A stretch of 64,000 nucleotides of DNA, taken from Proteles cristata cristata (lineage: Eukaryota > Chordata > Mammalia > Carnivora > Hyaenidae). The notes under the pieces are model-generated. The model saw only the letters and a list, made by a program, of their open reading frames with translations. It made no database searches and was not told the DNA's origin. Positions 1 to 11,298 of the stretch are shown here, piece after piece; position 1 is the first letter of the stretch; each line of letters opens with the position of its first letter. A program made the position numbers and the translations under genes. The DNA is taken from contig JAESUZ010003171.1 of assembly GCA_017311185.1 (NCBI GenBank), positions 248,001 to 312,000 of the forward strand, in the 5' to 3' direction.

Positions 1-146
1 AAACCCAGAGGGTTCAAACCTCGGTTTGTAGACAGAAGCGAGTTTACTCCCCTTTGCCCTAACCCGCCTCCTCGGGCTGTCACTCCCACTTCCTTCCCCT
101 CTCCCCCCCCCACACTCGCACACGGACACCAGCCTCTTCCATTTAA

Positions 147-363
147 TCTTTTTTTTTTTTAATATTTTTATTTATTTCTAGGAGAGAGAGAGACAGCGTG
201 AGCAGGGGAGGGTCAGAGAGAGAGGAGTCACAGACTGAAGCAGCCTCCAGGCTCTGAGCTGGCAGTCAGCACAGAGCCCGACGCGGGGCTCGAACCCACG
301 AACCGCGAGATCATGACCTAAGCGAAAGTCGGATGCTTAACCGACTAAGCCACCCAGGTGCCC
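147..363 (-). mobile_element. CAN-SINE, group 2, with clean TSD
   Basis: Reads on the minus strand: poly-T at the left end, tRNA-like head at the right. The group 2 body is present. The target-site duplication AGCCTCTTCCATTTAA is perfect over 16 bp, at 131-146 and 366-381. The intact TSD argues for a recent insertion. Confidence 0.95.
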
Positions 364-381
364 CCAGCCTCTTCCATTTAA

Positions 382-780
382 ACCCTGTCACCGTCAGGAC
401 ATCATTTAAGGTTCTGGAAAATTCATCAAAGACCTGACCCTCACCCACAGCCTCCTGCGTTCCAGACCCCTGAGCCTCTCAAACGTGCCTGCTTCAGCCT
501 CCCCCTCAGCCTCCTCCGGTCCTCGCCAGCGATCCCTCCCCCCAGGACCTGCCAGTGGCACCTGCGTGTGCGCTGCCTCCGTCACAGCCCCAGTACCTGT
601 GTCAGAGTGGACAGTGTCCCTCTGCCCCTCCTCCTCCTCCCGGGGAGGGGCTTCTCCTCTACTCTCTCCTAGGCGTGGTGTCAGGTAGGTGTGAGCTGCC
701 ACGCATGTTGAGCCCATGAAGGCGTGGACGTGGACGCTCCTCCTGGAATCTGGCCAGACCAGTAGGGTCTCTCCCCAAAA
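382..780. other. Unassigned GC-rich stretch
   Basis: No repeat family or gene is recognised. The plus and minus open frames here (about 67 and 103 codons) overlap each other, have biased composition and show no known domain, so they look like chance frames. Confidence 0.5.
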
Positions 781-797
781 GGTTTCTGAAAGTGTTT

Positions 798-1050
798 GTC
801 TTTTTTATTTAATTAATTAATTTATTCATTCATTTATTATTTATTATGCTTTACTTATTTCTGAGAGAGAGAGAGAGACAGCGTGAGCAGGGGAGGGGTG
901 GAGAGACAGGGAGACAGAGAATCTGAAGCAGGCTTCAGGCTCTGAGCTGTCAGCACAGAGCCCGACGCGGGGCTCGAACAAACGAACCCCAAGATCATGA
1001 CCTGAGCCGAAGTCGGACGCTTAACCGACTGAGCCACCCAGGGGCCCCGT
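798..1050 (-). mobile_element. CAN-SINE, group 1
   Basis: Minus-strand copy with a long, degenerate A/T tail at 801-860. The TSD GGTTTCTGAAAGTGTTT (781-797) is matched at 1051-1067 with one mismatch. Confidence 0.93.
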
Positions 1051-1067
1051 GGTTCCTGAAAGTGTTT

Positions 1068-2382
1068 TTCTAATAATCCCACTGGAAGTGAATCCCTCCC
1101 ACAGGGACTCTGCTAGGGGGTCAGGGGCGGAGACCCCGTCTCGCTCTGGTACCTGGCAGAACGTTCTCAGGCTGGAGAGAGGCACCAGCTCCCCGGCCAG
1201 GCCCGGGGGTGCCACCCAGACCAGGGGGCCAGATGAGGCTAGGTGCCAGCCGCCACGGCCCAACGTGGAGGGGCGACAGGTTGGCCCAAAGGGGACCCCC
1301 AGCCCACGACTGGGAAGGTGGGTGAAGGGTAACCGGGAAATAGGGGAGAACCACACCAAGGGAAAGTTGTGTTTTGAACCTAAAGCCAAGTTTTAAAACA
1401 TGGCCAAGCGCCAACGTGTCGCAGCGGCAGCGGTTTGTAAAGAGGCAGACCAACCCACTTCCAGATTAAATATATAAACCCGAGTTGGGGAGCTGACAGC
1501 GAGGGTCAGCATATTGTCAAAGGAAACGTCAGGGGCTTCAAACCACCTCCAGGACCTTGACCGGCTCGGTCTTTCTAGAAGGACTGCAGGGGGCCAGCCG
1601 GCTGCCCGTCTGTGGCCTCTCCTTTCTCACCTTGGACCATCTACCCTGAGAAAGGGTTTGTTCTTGGACGGCCGAGTTCTCCCAAACGGCACCAGCCTGG
1701 GAATAAAGCACGATTTCGGTGACGGAATTTCTCTAGCCGCCTCCCCAGGTTCTCCCCAGGACTGGGGGCGGGGGGGTAAGTTCTCAGTCTTGGCTGCTGC
1801 TGGAAGGGCCCCTTCTCCACGTCTCCCGGCCGGTCTGTCCCTGCCCGGCCGGGGCCTCCACCCTGCAGAGGCAGGAACGTAGAGCAGCCCCGATGCTCTT
1901 TCCCCAGGCTGCCCCGGGAAAGCTCTGGGCACGCGCCCCGCGCAGGACTCCTCCTGGAAGATTCCACCCATTCGCTGTCCTCACGCCTGGCTTCCGGGCC
2001 TCGATCTCTCCTCTGGAGAAATGATTTCCTCCTTCCCTCTCACACACAGCACGTGGCAGGTGCCCTGGCTGGCCGGCGGGCAGTGGCCTTCCTGGGGCAC
2101 TGACGGGGCCACACGAAGCATGGCTGGGGGTGCGTGTCCACGTCGGCATTTGATGCGTGCTGTTTTTGGCATTCTCTAGAATGATGTCTTTTCTGACAAA
2201 ATTCAGACTGTAAAGCAGTTCCTAATTGTGATGAGGACAGAGAGGCAATGAACTTCCCAAACTAGAAGCATTCAGAGGCTCCGCGTCCCGGCAGCAGTGC
2301 GCCGGCATCACTTTGACATAACAATTTTTTTTTCACCGAAAAGACGGCATTTCACCCCCCCCCTGTTGCTTCAGTGAGCATC
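1068..2382. other. Unassigned, GC-rich stretch
   Basis: Unique-looking sequence with many CpGs, especially about 1550-2000, followed by a more AT-rich part. It may be a weak CpG island, but it is clearly less dense than the one at 36-37 kb. Open frames on both strands of about 110-122 codons overlap one another and show no recognised domain. No clear exon is seen. Confidence 0.4.
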
Positions 2383-2622
2383 TTTTTTTTATTTTTATTT
2401 TTATTTTTATTTTTTTTAATATTTTTATTTATTTCCAGGAGAGAGAGACACAGCGTGAGCAGGGGAGGGTCAGAGAGAGAGGGAGTCACAGACTGAAACA
2501 GGCTCCAGGCTCTGAGCTGGCGGTCAGCACAGAGCCCGACACGGGGCTCGAACCCACGAACCGCGAGATCATGACCTGAGCGAAAGTCGGACGCTTAACC
2601 GACTAAGCCACCCAGGAGCCCC
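2383..2622 (-). mobile_element. CAN-SINE, group 2
   Basis: Minus-strand copy with a (TTTTA)n-like tail at 2388-2412. The body is well preserved. I cannot define a convincing TSD because the T-rich tail blurs the left edge. Confidence 0.93.
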
Positions 2623-2634
2623 TTTTTTTTAAAT

Positions 2635-2880
2635 AGCAATTTCATGCTTAAACATAATTATCACACCAAACAAAGGGAATAATTCCTGTCAACAGATAAC
2701 AGGTCCGTAGTCAAATTTCCCCGCTGTCCCCAATATACATTTTAGTGCCAGTTTGTTCAAAGTAGGGTCTCATTTAAAGTCCAGGCGTGTTGCGTTCCGT
2801 TCCTTAAGTCCCCTTAAATCTAGAACCGTTTGTACCCTGTATTTTGGGCAATAGAAAAGTTCTCCCCACCCTAATATTTT
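2635..2880 (-). mobile_element. L1M 3' UTR-like fragment
   Basis: The stretch resembles the reverse complement of old L1M 3' untranslated sequence (motifs such as 'attatcacacc' and 'caaatttcccc'). It lies just left of L1 ORF2 sequence in the same orientation, which fits one decayed element. Confidence 0.55.
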
Positions 2881-3538
2881 TTAATGGTTTTTTGTTTTTT
2901 GTTTTTTGTTTTTTTTACGTTTAAATCTTTGGTCCGTTTGGAGTTTATCCTGTTGCCTGTGTTAGGGACAGATTCAACTGTGTATTTCCCAAGCAGCTAC
3001 ACGGGTGCCCCAACACCACCCATTAAAAGCCCATCTTCCCCCGTTCGTTCAAGATCCCGCACTCACCATCTGTCATACAGGAACCCACAGCTCCTAGGGT
3101 CTTCTAGACGCTGGTTTGTAAGGCCGTCCATCTGCCACAACCACGCTGTCTTAGTACAGAGGCCGTGTGGCGCACGTGACATCTGGCAGCGCCACCCTCT
3201 TCCCTTCGGGTTGTCCGGGACACCCTTCCTTGTTCATTCTTCGCCTTGAGGATTTTTGAATAACTAATTTCAGAAGAAAGTCTTGTAAATTTCGAGTTGA
3301 GTTGGGGAGAATCGGCTTCTTTTGATGTTAAGTTAGCGTTGTATCCAGGAACATGGTTATGTCTTTTCATTTGTGAAACTTTCTGTGTCTTTCAGGAGTC
3401 TTTTAAAGTTCTTTGCATAAAAGCTTTCCATGTTGCATGTTATTTTTACACCTGGATAGTTTTCTTTTTTTTGTTTCTGCCCTCCGTGGGGTTTTTCTCA
3501 TCCATGTATCTTCTAGCTGGTTGTTTTAGGAACATATG
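2881..3538 (-). mobile_element. L1 ORF2 3' portion, decayed
   Basis: The plus strand reads as the reverse complement of the end of L1 ORF2: 'tttggtccgtttggag', then 'gtgccccaacaccaccc', then 'ccaggaacatggttatgtc'. The reading frame is broken by stops and indels, so this is a fossil. A SINE interrupts it at 3555-3783, and it resumes at about 3800. Confidence 0.8.
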
Positions 3539-3554
3539 AAGGCCATTGGCTTTT

Positions 3555-3783
3555 TAAAAAATTGGATATTAAGATGGATAGATGGATGGATGGATAGATA
3601 GATGCTAGATGATAGAAAGCAGGAGCCCGGGAGGGGTAGAGAGACAGGGAGACAGAATCCCAAGCCGGCTCCATGCTGTCAGTGCAGAGCCTGACATGGG
3701 GTTTGATCTCACCAACCATGAGATCATGACCTGAGCCGAAACCAAGAGTCAGTCGGTTAACCAGCTGAGCCAGCCTGGTGTCC
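3555..3783 (-). mobile_element. CAN-SINE, group 0, inserted in L1
   Basis: An older SINE carrying the 'aaccaagagtcag' stretch. The TSD AAGGCCATTGGCTTTT is perfect, at 3539-3554 and 3784-3799. The tail has turned into a GATA/GATG tetranucleotide repeat at about 3571-3616. Confidence 0.92.
3571..3616. repeat. (GATG/GATA)n microsatellite
   Basis: An imperfect tetranucleotide run that sits in the tail of the SINE at 3555-3783. It probably grew from the SINE's A-rich tail. Confidence 0.85.
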
Positions 3784-3799
3784 AAGGCCATTGGCTTTT

Positions 3800-4960
3800 A
3801 CGTTAACTTTAGACCCTGCCATCTTACATTTTCTCATGATTTTCAGTGGTTTTGTACATGTTATCTTTTATTTTTACAGAATGCAGGGCTACGTCTGTAG
3901 ATCGGGATATTTTATACATTCCTTCCAGTGCTTATCTCTATGTTCTGCCGTGTCTAACGATACAGGCTAATAGCCCCTGTGCGGTTATGGAGGTAGCAGA
4001 GACGTAGTGGGTATTTTCTTCCTCACTTCAGTGAGAATGCATGCAGGGTTCCCCCAAGGAGAAGATGTCCCGCCTCTGTCTAGTAGCCCTTTTTGCCTTA
4101 AACGGTACTTTATAATCAATACAGCCACACCAGCCATCTTTTGATGAGTATTTGCACAATGCAGACTTTGCCATCCTTTTTATTTTTAGCCTTTTAATAT
4201 CCTTGTGTTTTTAGTGTGTGTTTGCAAACCAGCGGATAGTATATATATCATGGATGTGTTCTTACCCAGTCTGAAAGTCTTTTCGTTTTTAACCAGACCT
4301 TCTGTCCACTTAGATTTAATAGAAGTACTGATATATTTGGAATGATCTATTATTTGGGACTGTACTGTACGTCTACTCTTTAACCACCATCACCACCCGT
4401 CTGTTATTTCTATTCCTGTGCATTTTCTGCTTCTTTTGGATTGATTGCATATTTTTCAATTCTATTTTCAACTTTATTTTTCCATTGCAATTTTTCAATT
4501 CCCCCATTAGTCTGTAAGGTATCCAACGTTCTGTTCTATTTTTAGTGGTTACTATAGAGATTTAAAAGTGTGACATTTGTTTATCAAAGACTAATGTTAT
4601 TTAAGCATGTTTACCCTTTTCCTAGACAATGCAAGGACTTCAGGAGATTTTTAACTGTAAACACTCCTCAACTTACATGCTGTTAACATATTTTAATTCT
4701 GGGTAATTTTAGCCTACAGTAGATTTATGCTTGCTTTTTCTAGAGTCAGCACTCACTAGGATTTACCTAAATTCAGATTTACCCTCTTTGTTACTCTGTA
4801 TTTCTTCTTGTATCCCTGATGCAATTCCTCTTATTCTTCTAATTAGGATTGTTTTTATTCTGCTTAAAGAACGCCTTTTAGTTTCTTCTTTGTTGAAGTA
4901 GTAAATTTTTTTGATATTTGAAAATAAGCCTGACTTTCATTCTGGAAAGATACGAGTTCT
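3800..4960 (-). mobile_element. L1 ORF2 fragments, decayed
   Basis: 3800 to about 3960 continues the L1 cut by the SINE at 3555-3783. From about 4030 the sequence resembles the reverse complement of a more 5' part of ORF2 (near 'acagccacaccagccatctt' and 'cttagatttaatagaagt'). The jump skips the reverse transcriptase part, so either the element carries an internal deletion or two copies abut. No open frame survives. Confidence 0.6.
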
Positions 4961-4979
4961 AACTTCTAATTTTTAAATA

Positions 4980-5560
4980 ATTTCAGGATTTTAAATAAGT
5001 TACGAACGTAGGTAGGATAGGGAGTTCCCAGATACTTCCCATCCGGTGTCTTCAACACTGAACATGTTATGTAGCCATTAATACAGTCATGAAACCGGGA
5101 AACTAGTGGACACTATTATGAACTAATCTACAGATCTCTTCAGACTTCCCCTGGTTTCCAGACCGGGTCCCATCCAGGGCCACACACCGCCTTGATTTGT
5201 CACATAGTCTAGTCTCCTTCTGAGACATTTCCTTGGTCTTCCCTCCTCTCCCCTCCCCCGGGGCCTTGGCATTTTTGAAGAGCTCTGGCTAGTTATTTTG
5301 TAGAGTTTTCCTCAGTTTTGACTTGTGAGATGCCTATTGTGATTAAATTAGGACTGCATGTTTCAGGCAAGAACACCAGGAAATGATCGTGTGCAGTTCT
5401 CAGTACTTCCTATCAGGAGGCCTATGCTTTCCTTATATCTCAGTACTGGTGATGCTAACTTTGATCACTTCAGGAAAGTGGTATTTTTCTCCAGTGTAAA
5501 GTTACTAATTTCCCCTTTGTAAGTAGCAGGCATTTTGTGGGAGACACTCTGAGCCCATGT
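4980..5560 (-). mobile_element. L1M 3' UTR-like block
   Basis: Several phrases are typical of old mammalian L1M 3' ends seen in reverse complement: 'gcatttttgaagagctctgg', 'tatcaggaggc', 'tggtgatgctaactttgatc' and 'agtgtaaagttact'. The exact subfamily and orientation need RepeatMasker. Confidence 0.6.
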
Positions 5561-5564
5561 GTAT

Positions 5565-6075
5565 TTGTTATTTAATGCTATGTAACGTACGTAACAAATT
5601 ACCACCCTCCCCCCAACTCCCAAATTAGTGGCTTTAAGAAACAATTAATTTCTTATTCTTAGTTTCGTTGGGCCAGGGGTTTGGGAGCAGCTCCACTGGA
5701 TGACTTCAGGGTGGGGTCGCTAAAGTGCAGGCAACAGTCATCTGAAGGTTTGACTGGGGCCGGAGGGTCCCCGCCAAGGCAGCTCCCTTAGAGGCTCTTG
5801 TCTGGAGGCCTCACCCATTCACTGAATTTGGGCGGAAGACCCAGTTCCTCCCCGCGTGGACCTCCCCAAGGGGCCCTGCAGTAGCCTCATGACATAGCGC
5901 CTCCCTTCAGCCCCAAGAACAGCACTAGGTAGAAGCCACAAATCTCCATGGCTCGTCCTGACAATCTGCCACGTCCACAACATCTTCCTGGCCCACCAGT
6001 CAGCCCTGTCGGTGTGGGAGGGGACTGGAACACAGCATGAGGCCAGCACTCCAGGGTCTTTGGTGGTCAAGTCCA
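5565..6075 (-). mobile_element. Ancient LTR-like repeat (MaLR/ERVL type?)
   Basis: The pattern 'taacaaattaccacc', 'ttagtggctttaag', 'catctgaaggtttgactggg', 'gtgggaggggactgg' matches a widespread old mammalian LTR-type repeat read in reverse. I recognise the pattern but am not sure of the family name. Confidence 0.5.
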
Positions 6076-6214
6076 CAGCTGTTGGTTTTCCTGGGCTCCG
6101 GGCACCACTTTCTCCATCATCCTTCCTTTTCCATGAAAGACCGCTGACATTTACTGCAGAACTGTTTTCCCAGCCGTGTGTCAGTCACGGTCCCCCATCA
6201 GAAGACAGAAGCCA

Positions 6215-6422
6215 GGGGTGCCTGCGTGGCTCAGTCATTTGAGTGTCCGACTTTGGCTCAGGTCATGATCTCGCAGTTTGTGAGTTCAAGCCCCGCGTTG
6301 GGCTCTGTGCTGACAGCTCAGAGCCTGGAGCCTGCTTCAGATTCTGTGTCTCCCTCCCTCTGCCCCTCCCCTGCTTGCTCTCTGTCTCTCTCTCAATAAA
6401 TAAACATTTAAAATTAAAAAAA
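6215..6422 (+). mobile_element. CAN-SINE, group 1
   Basis: Plus-strand copy with head, CT-rich body and A-rich tail. The TSD AGAAGACAGAAGCCA (6200-6214) matches 6423-6437 with one mismatch. Confidence 0.95.
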
Positions 6423-6437
6423 AGAAGACAGAAACCA

Positions 6438-6954
6438 CATAGCAATTTATATTGGGAAACTTTAGTGTAAAGAATACCAGAGTAATGGGCGATTGACTAG
6501 TGCAGGAATTCTAAGAGACGGAAGAGTATAGGATATAGGCAGCGGTATCTGCACTAGGACTGAGAGCCCCTCCCGCAGCTAACCTGCAGACCTCCTGGAG
6601 GGGGTGTGGTCACAGACACATCTGCCGAGGGGCTTCACCAGAAGGACTTGTGTGAGACCCACCCTCTGCAGTGGGAAGCTGGCCAGCGGGAGGCATCGCC
6701 TCTCAGAACCCTCGAAGCCGCCTCAGGGCTGCTGCACAGGCCCCGCAGGGTGGGGAGGGGGGGCTGGCAGCTCTCTCCTGTGACCCTGTAGAGGGAAGGC
6801 GGTTGACAGGCACCCCGTTGCTGGCACTCTGCTGTGAGGCACCCGGGGCAGGGGAGTGCTGTGGAAGCCATTTGCGGGGTACTCCCCGCGAGCCAACGGG
6901 CGTACCTGAGAAGCCATCCCAGAAGACGTGATTAGCCAACAGCACTGACTAGTA
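6438..6954. other. Unassigned stretch
   Basis: Moderately GC-rich sequence with overlapping frames of 60-86 codons on both strands. It vaguely resembles an old LTR, but I cannot name a family. No gene is recognised. Confidence 0.4.
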
Positions 6955-6969
6955 CCAAAGGAGCCAAAC

Positions 6970-7166
6970 TATATTTTTATGTTTTTATTTGAGAGAGAGA
7001 GAGAGAGTGTGAGCAGAGAGGGGCAGAGACGGAGACAGAATCTGAAGCAGGCTCTAGGCTCTGAGCTGTCAGCACAGAGCCTGATGTGGGGCTCGAACCC
7101 ATGAGCTATGAGATCATGACCTGAGCCGAAGTCAGCCGCTCAACCATCTGAGCCACCAAGGCGCTC
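6970..7166 (-). mobile_element. CAN-SINE, group 1
   Basis: Minus-strand copy with a (GA)n run in the body. The TSD CCAAAGGAGCCA is at 6955-6966 and 7167-7178. Confidence 0.93.
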
Positions 7167-7178
7167 CCAAAGGAGCCA

Positions 7179-7489
7179 GATGATTAATATGAGGTCAAGT
7201 ATTTAGTTTCATAAGGAAGGAAAGGAGTCTTAGTTTTAGTCTAACCACCTGGCTAAATTCCCAAAGTGGTGGCCGCACTCTGCATAGACTCTGATTGATG
7301 GACGTGTTTGAAGTGTACGATTTGATCAGTGTTGGTGCGTGGACACACCTGCATAGCCATCACCATCAGCATAGAAGAGGCAGTGCCTGAGACAATAGCC
7401 ATGAAACGCAGGAGGAAGGTGAGCGATAGGGCACAGGGTGAGTGGTGGTGGGGAACTTGCTTTACCAGGCGTCAGAACTGTGAAGCCAC
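7179..7489. other. Unassigned stretch
   Basis: No repeat or exon recognised. An 83-codon frame starts at 7329 and runs into L1-like sequence, so it is unlikely to be coding. Confidence 0.4.
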
Positions 7490-7610
7490 TGCAATAGAAT
7501 CAGAGTGGTTGTGGTCTAGGGACAGACAGGTAGACCCAAGGAAGAACAGACAAGCTGGAGATACAGCCCCCCATCTATGAAGGGGAAGCTGATCTAGCAC
7601 CGCTATCGTT
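7490..7610 (+). mobile_element. Short L1 ORF2 relic
   Basis: The sequence 'ggtctagggacagacaggta' followed by 'cccccatctatgaagggg' looks like a strongly decayed part of L1 ORF2 read forward. It is short and divergent. Confidence 0.4.
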
Positions 7611-7729
7611 CTGTCGAGCGAGCAAGGGTCCTGACACGGTGGACGCTGGGTGTTCTCAGGCTAACGGGGCCGGTGTGCGTAAATAATCGTCACAACACAG
7701 TATCGGCATGATTCAGAGTTTTACAGGTT

Positions 7730-7885
7730 CAGAAGAGGAAGAGAGTGGGTAACAGAGGATGTAACAACTTGGGAAGGATCTTGAACAATAAGTGAGTTTG
7801 AGGAATATGAATGGGCACCAGGGAGATGGCATTCTCGGCAGAAGGAACAGTGTAGGTAAAGGGTGAGAGACGTGAATGCCATGGT
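7730..7885 (-). mobile_element. L2-like 3' region relic
   Basis: The phrase 'cattctcggcagaaggaaca' resembles a common L2 3' region phrase read in reverse, and it lies just before an MLT1 LTR. Divergence is high. Confidence 0.4.
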
Positions 7886-7889
7886 GTCT

Positions 7890-8400
7890 TGACGGATGTA
7901 GAATAATGTCCCCCCACCAAAGACATCTATGTTCTACTCCCCAGTACCTTTGATATATTAGGTTACATGGCAACGAAGAATTAAGGTAGCATGTGAAATT
8001 TAAGGTTAATCAGATGACCTTGAGGTGTGAAGTTTTTCCGGTTATCTGGTTGGGCTCGACATAATCATAAAAGTTCTTGTAAGTGGAGGAGGCAGAAGAC
8101 GGGGAGCCAGAGCAATGGCAAAGTGAGAAGCTCCTGGCCCGTGTTGCTGGCTTTCAAGATGGCGGAAGGGCCACAGACTAAGGCGTACATGCGGCCCCTA
8201 GAGGCTGTAAAAGGCAAGTCAATGGATTGTCTTTTAGAGCCTCCAGAAAGGAACACAGGCCAGCCAACACCTTGATTCGAACCGAACAAGTTCCATTTTG
8301 GACGTGTGACTTCTGGAACTGCAAGATGATACACTGGTATCGCAGGAAGCCTCTCGAGTTGCGGTAATTTGTTAGAGCCTCCACAGGAAACCAACACGAG
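7890..8400 (+). mobile_element. MLT1-type (MaLR) LTR
   Basis: The order of phrases matches an MLT1C/D-like solo LTR in the plus direction. They are an 'aataatgtccccccaccaaag' type start, 'cccagtacctttgatatat', 'ggttacatggcaa', 'ttgctggctttcaagatgg', 'agcctccagaaaggaacaca', and 'ggtaatttgttagagcc' near the end. MaLR elements are non-autonomous ERVL relatives active in early mammals. Confidence 0.8.
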
Positions 8401-8894
8401 CACTGAGTAAATCAGACTGAGGGAACATCAAGTCCAAAGGCAAAACGGAGGGGGCGAAGGCAGAGTGGGGGTCTGAGGCCCGATCACAGGCTCCTGAGAT
8501 GTCATCTAAGGGGCTGGCGCCACAGGAGAGGGTAGTGACGCCTGTTTTAGGCATCATCGCGTTGGCCAGAGGCTTTTGAGGCAGAGAGAAGGGAGTACTC
8601 TCTCTCGTGCAGTGAGTTAAGAGCCACCAGGAGGAGACAGTTGGGGTGTGTGGCCGGGGAGCAGTCCAGGCCATGCAGGGAGGGACTGAGGGGCCCCTCA
8701 ACACATCACCTGTGGCCAGCGCTGGCCGCCGGGGCCCAGGATCGAGGCCTGGCTCCTCAGGGGTCCGGTTTGTGCCCACCATCCGCGCTGCTCTCCCAGG
8801 GTATCTGTGCGCGGAAATCCCCTTTGCTGAAAGCAGCAAAGGGGGTTTCTTCGACTGAAAGAGACCAGAACATTCAGGTTAGTGTTGGCTTGTA
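8401..8894. other. Unassigned stretch
   Basis: A GC-moderate stretch between an MLT1 LTR and a MER2-like element. A 155-codon minus frame (8372-8839) and a plus frame beginning at 8641 run through it with no recognised domain. The plus frame continues into the DNA transposon, which argues against coding. Confidence 0.4.
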
Positions 8895-9530
8895 CAGTGG
8901 GTCCCCCTTAACTGCGGTTTCTGCTTTCCTTAGTTGCGGTCACCCGTGGCCAATGGGTCAGAAGGTCAATAGTAGCCTAACTCGGTGTCCCTCCCCTCCC
9001 CTCCCTCCCCACGGAGACATTTTATCAGCCCCCCGCCTCACAAGAAGAAGGGTGAGGAGAGCCCACAAAGATATGTCGACAGAAAGAGAGACTGTATTCA
9101 CATATCTATTACAGAATACTGGCGTATTCTGTTTTATTATTATTGTTCACCTCCTGCTGTGCCTAATTTATAAGTTAAGATCAATCATAGGTATATATGT
9201 ATAAGAAAAAACATGGTGGGGTGTGTGGGTGGCTCAGTGGGCTAAGTGTCCGACTTCAGCTCAGGTCGTGATCTCAAGATCTGTGAGTTGGAGCCCTGTG
9301 TGGGGCTCTGTGCTGACAGCTCAGAGCCTGGGGCCTGCTTTGGATTCTGTGTGTGTGTCTTTCTCTCTGCCCCTTCCCCACTCGCTCTCTGTCTGTCTCT
9401 CTCTCTCGCAAAAATAAATAAACACACAAAAAAACAGAAAAACAGTATCTGTAGGGTTCGGTACGACCCAGGTTTTGGGCATCCCTGAGGTTTCCTGGAA
9501 TATGCCCTGTGTGGGTAAGTCGGGGTACGT
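8895..9530 (-). mobile_element. MER2/Tigger-type DNA transposon, split by a SINE
   Basis: The left end starts at 'cagtgggtccccctta' after a TA. It is followed by 'aactgcggtttctgctttcc', 'ggtcaatagtagcct' and 'ttatcagccccc'. After the SINE come 'gggttcggtacgaccc', 'ggcatcc' and 'tcggggtac' at the right end. This order matches a non-autonomous pogo-like (Tigger/MER2) element with inverted ends. A SINE interrupts it at about 9212-9430. Confidence 0.75.
9212..9430 (+). mobile_element. CAN-SINE, group 1, inserted in MER2
   Basis: Plus-strand copy with a (GT)n patch at 9344-9357. The A-rich flanks (9205-9210 and 9428-9445) hide the TSD. The insertion post-dates the MER2 element. Confidence 0.92.
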
Positions 9531-10243
9531 CTTTATTGTTATAACCATTGTAAGTCAGTCTCTTCTCTAAAGTTCGTCTCACCCAATTCAGTTAATTCTA
9601 GGGCTTGGGCAGGTCAACCCATAATTATTTTTGTGTTTGCTCCAAAGGATTTTTGTTGCAGACAGCGAGCAGTGTGTTTGTTACTTCGTGGCAAATGGAG
9701 CTCAGCTAGGTGCCCTGTCACCCCAGGAGCTTGGTCTACACATCGTGGTTCTCGAAGTGCGGTGGGTCTCTGACTCACCAGTGAGAGGTGCACTCCCCAG
9801 TAGGAGGCTGCCATGTTTAAGCTAATCGGGATTGCCCTGGCCTTTGGGGTTCCTATGGGAGCTTCCTTACAAAGGCACGATTGATTAAATCGTTGGCCAT
9901 TGGTGATGAGCTCAGATCTCTAGCCCCTCTCCCCTCCTTAGGGCTGGGGGCGGGGCTTGAAGTTCCAACCCTAGAATCCCAGGTTGGTTACTCTGGCAAC
10001 CAGTCCCCATCCTCAGGGGCCCATTCAAAAGTCACTCCGTTAACATAAACCGAGAAGTGAGATGCGGTGGAAAGGGGCTTGTTATAAATAACAAAAGACA
10101 CGCACTTCACCTTCACTGCTCTGGAGCTGATTCAGCAACCAGAACAAAACTCAGTATTGTAACAACAGATGTCCCTGTGGTTCTTCTACAGGAAATTCCA
10201 AGTTTTGGAACTACGTGCCAGGCACGGTGGACGAAGGCCAAAT
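9531..10243. other. Unassigned stretch
   Basis: No confident call. The piece 'gtggttctcgaagtgcggtg' at about 9744-9763 hints at the end of a MER5-like hAT element, but it is too short to assign. Confidence 0.4.
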
Positions 10244-10255
10244 ATATATTTCTTT

Positions 10256-10461
10256 TTTTTTTTAATGTTTTTATTTATTTCTGAGAGAGAGAGACAGCGT
10301 GAGCAGGGGAGGGTCAGAGAGAGAAGAAGACACAGAATCCGAAACAGGCTCCAGGCTCTGAGCTAGCTGTCAGCATAGAGCCCGAAGCAGGGCTTGAACC
10401 CATGAACCACGAAATCATGACCTGAGCCAAAGTCGGACGCTTAACCGACTGAGCCACGCCC
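10256..10461 (-). mobile_element. CAN-SINE
   Basis: Minus-strand copy with mixed group 1/group 2 features. An imperfect TSD, 'tatatatttctt' near 10244 and 'tatatgtttctt' near 10463, flanks it. Confidence 0.92.
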
Positions 10462-10479
10462 CTATATGTTTCTTATTAT

Positions 10480-11180
10480 TAATCACTATATCACATTTGA
10501 TTAGTGATCTGAGCATTTATTTACCTGTTTGTCAGTTTTCTTTGGGGCAGCTCCTCTATTTTGTTTTCATTATTATTATTCATTATTTTCATTATCCTAA
10601 ATTTACTATAAAATGTCTGATAAAAACAAAAAGGTATAAAAAATCTATAGATCAACTTATTGACTCAGCAGACACTCGAAAATAACATTACTAATGCAGT
10701 TGAAGTCTGCATCTCTTAATGATTTTTTTTTAAAGATTTTATTTTTAAGTAATCTCTGCTCCCAGCGTGGGACTGGAACTCACCACCCTGGGATCAGTAG
10801 TTGCATGCTCCGCTGACTAAGCCAGCCAGGCTCGCCTGCATCTCTTCATGAATTTTAAAGAGACTTTAATATATTATGATAAGTATCCTGTGGCTGTTTT
10901 ATATATTGCAAATGTTTTCCTGTTTGCCCTTCATCCTTTAATTTGTCTATGATTTTTTTTTTTTTTTACATGTGGGGATTGTATGTTTTCATGGCATTAG
11001 ATCTCAATAATTTCCTTTATAGTTTTGGACTTTTCTGCTGTGCTAAGAAAGACCACTTCACCTCAGGACAATATAAGCACTCTCCAAAATTTTCCTGTAT
11101 GATACTGTTTCCTGTGAAATATTCCATCTCTCTGGAATAGATGGCATGGTTTCTGTGTGTCAAGGTAAAGCTACAACTCT
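10480..11180 (-). mobile_element. L1M 3' portion, decayed
   Basis: The plus strand resembles the reverse complement of the L1 ORF2 end and 3' UTR: 'gattagtgatctgagcattt', 'tatattgcaaatgttttcc', then 'gctaagaaagacc'. A short old SINE interrupts it at 10723-10835. No open frame remains. Confidence 0.65.
10723..10835 (-). mobile_element. Short, old carnivore SINE
   Basis: Only the tRNA-related head plus a short body with 'agattttatttttaagtaatc'. This is an older carnivore subtype. The TSD CTGCATCTCTTAATGA (707-722 of the 10-kb block, i.e. 10707-10722) matches 10836-10851 with one mismatch. Confidence 0.85.
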
Positions 11181-11298
11181 ATCATCAAGATAAATGGAGT
11201 CTTACTGTTAAACCTCAAATCGGTGATGTGAAAATAGATTGTCCTAGTTTACAGTTCCGGTATTTCAAGTGAGGTTAGCCTTTCCCCCATGCTTTTTA

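Noticed and set aside
1550..2000. Second CpG island
   Set aside because: CpG density is visibly lower than at 36-37 kb and I found no promoter motif cluster.
8641..9204. 187-codon plus frame
   Set aside because: Its second half is non-coding MER2/Tigger-type sequence, so the frame is accidental.
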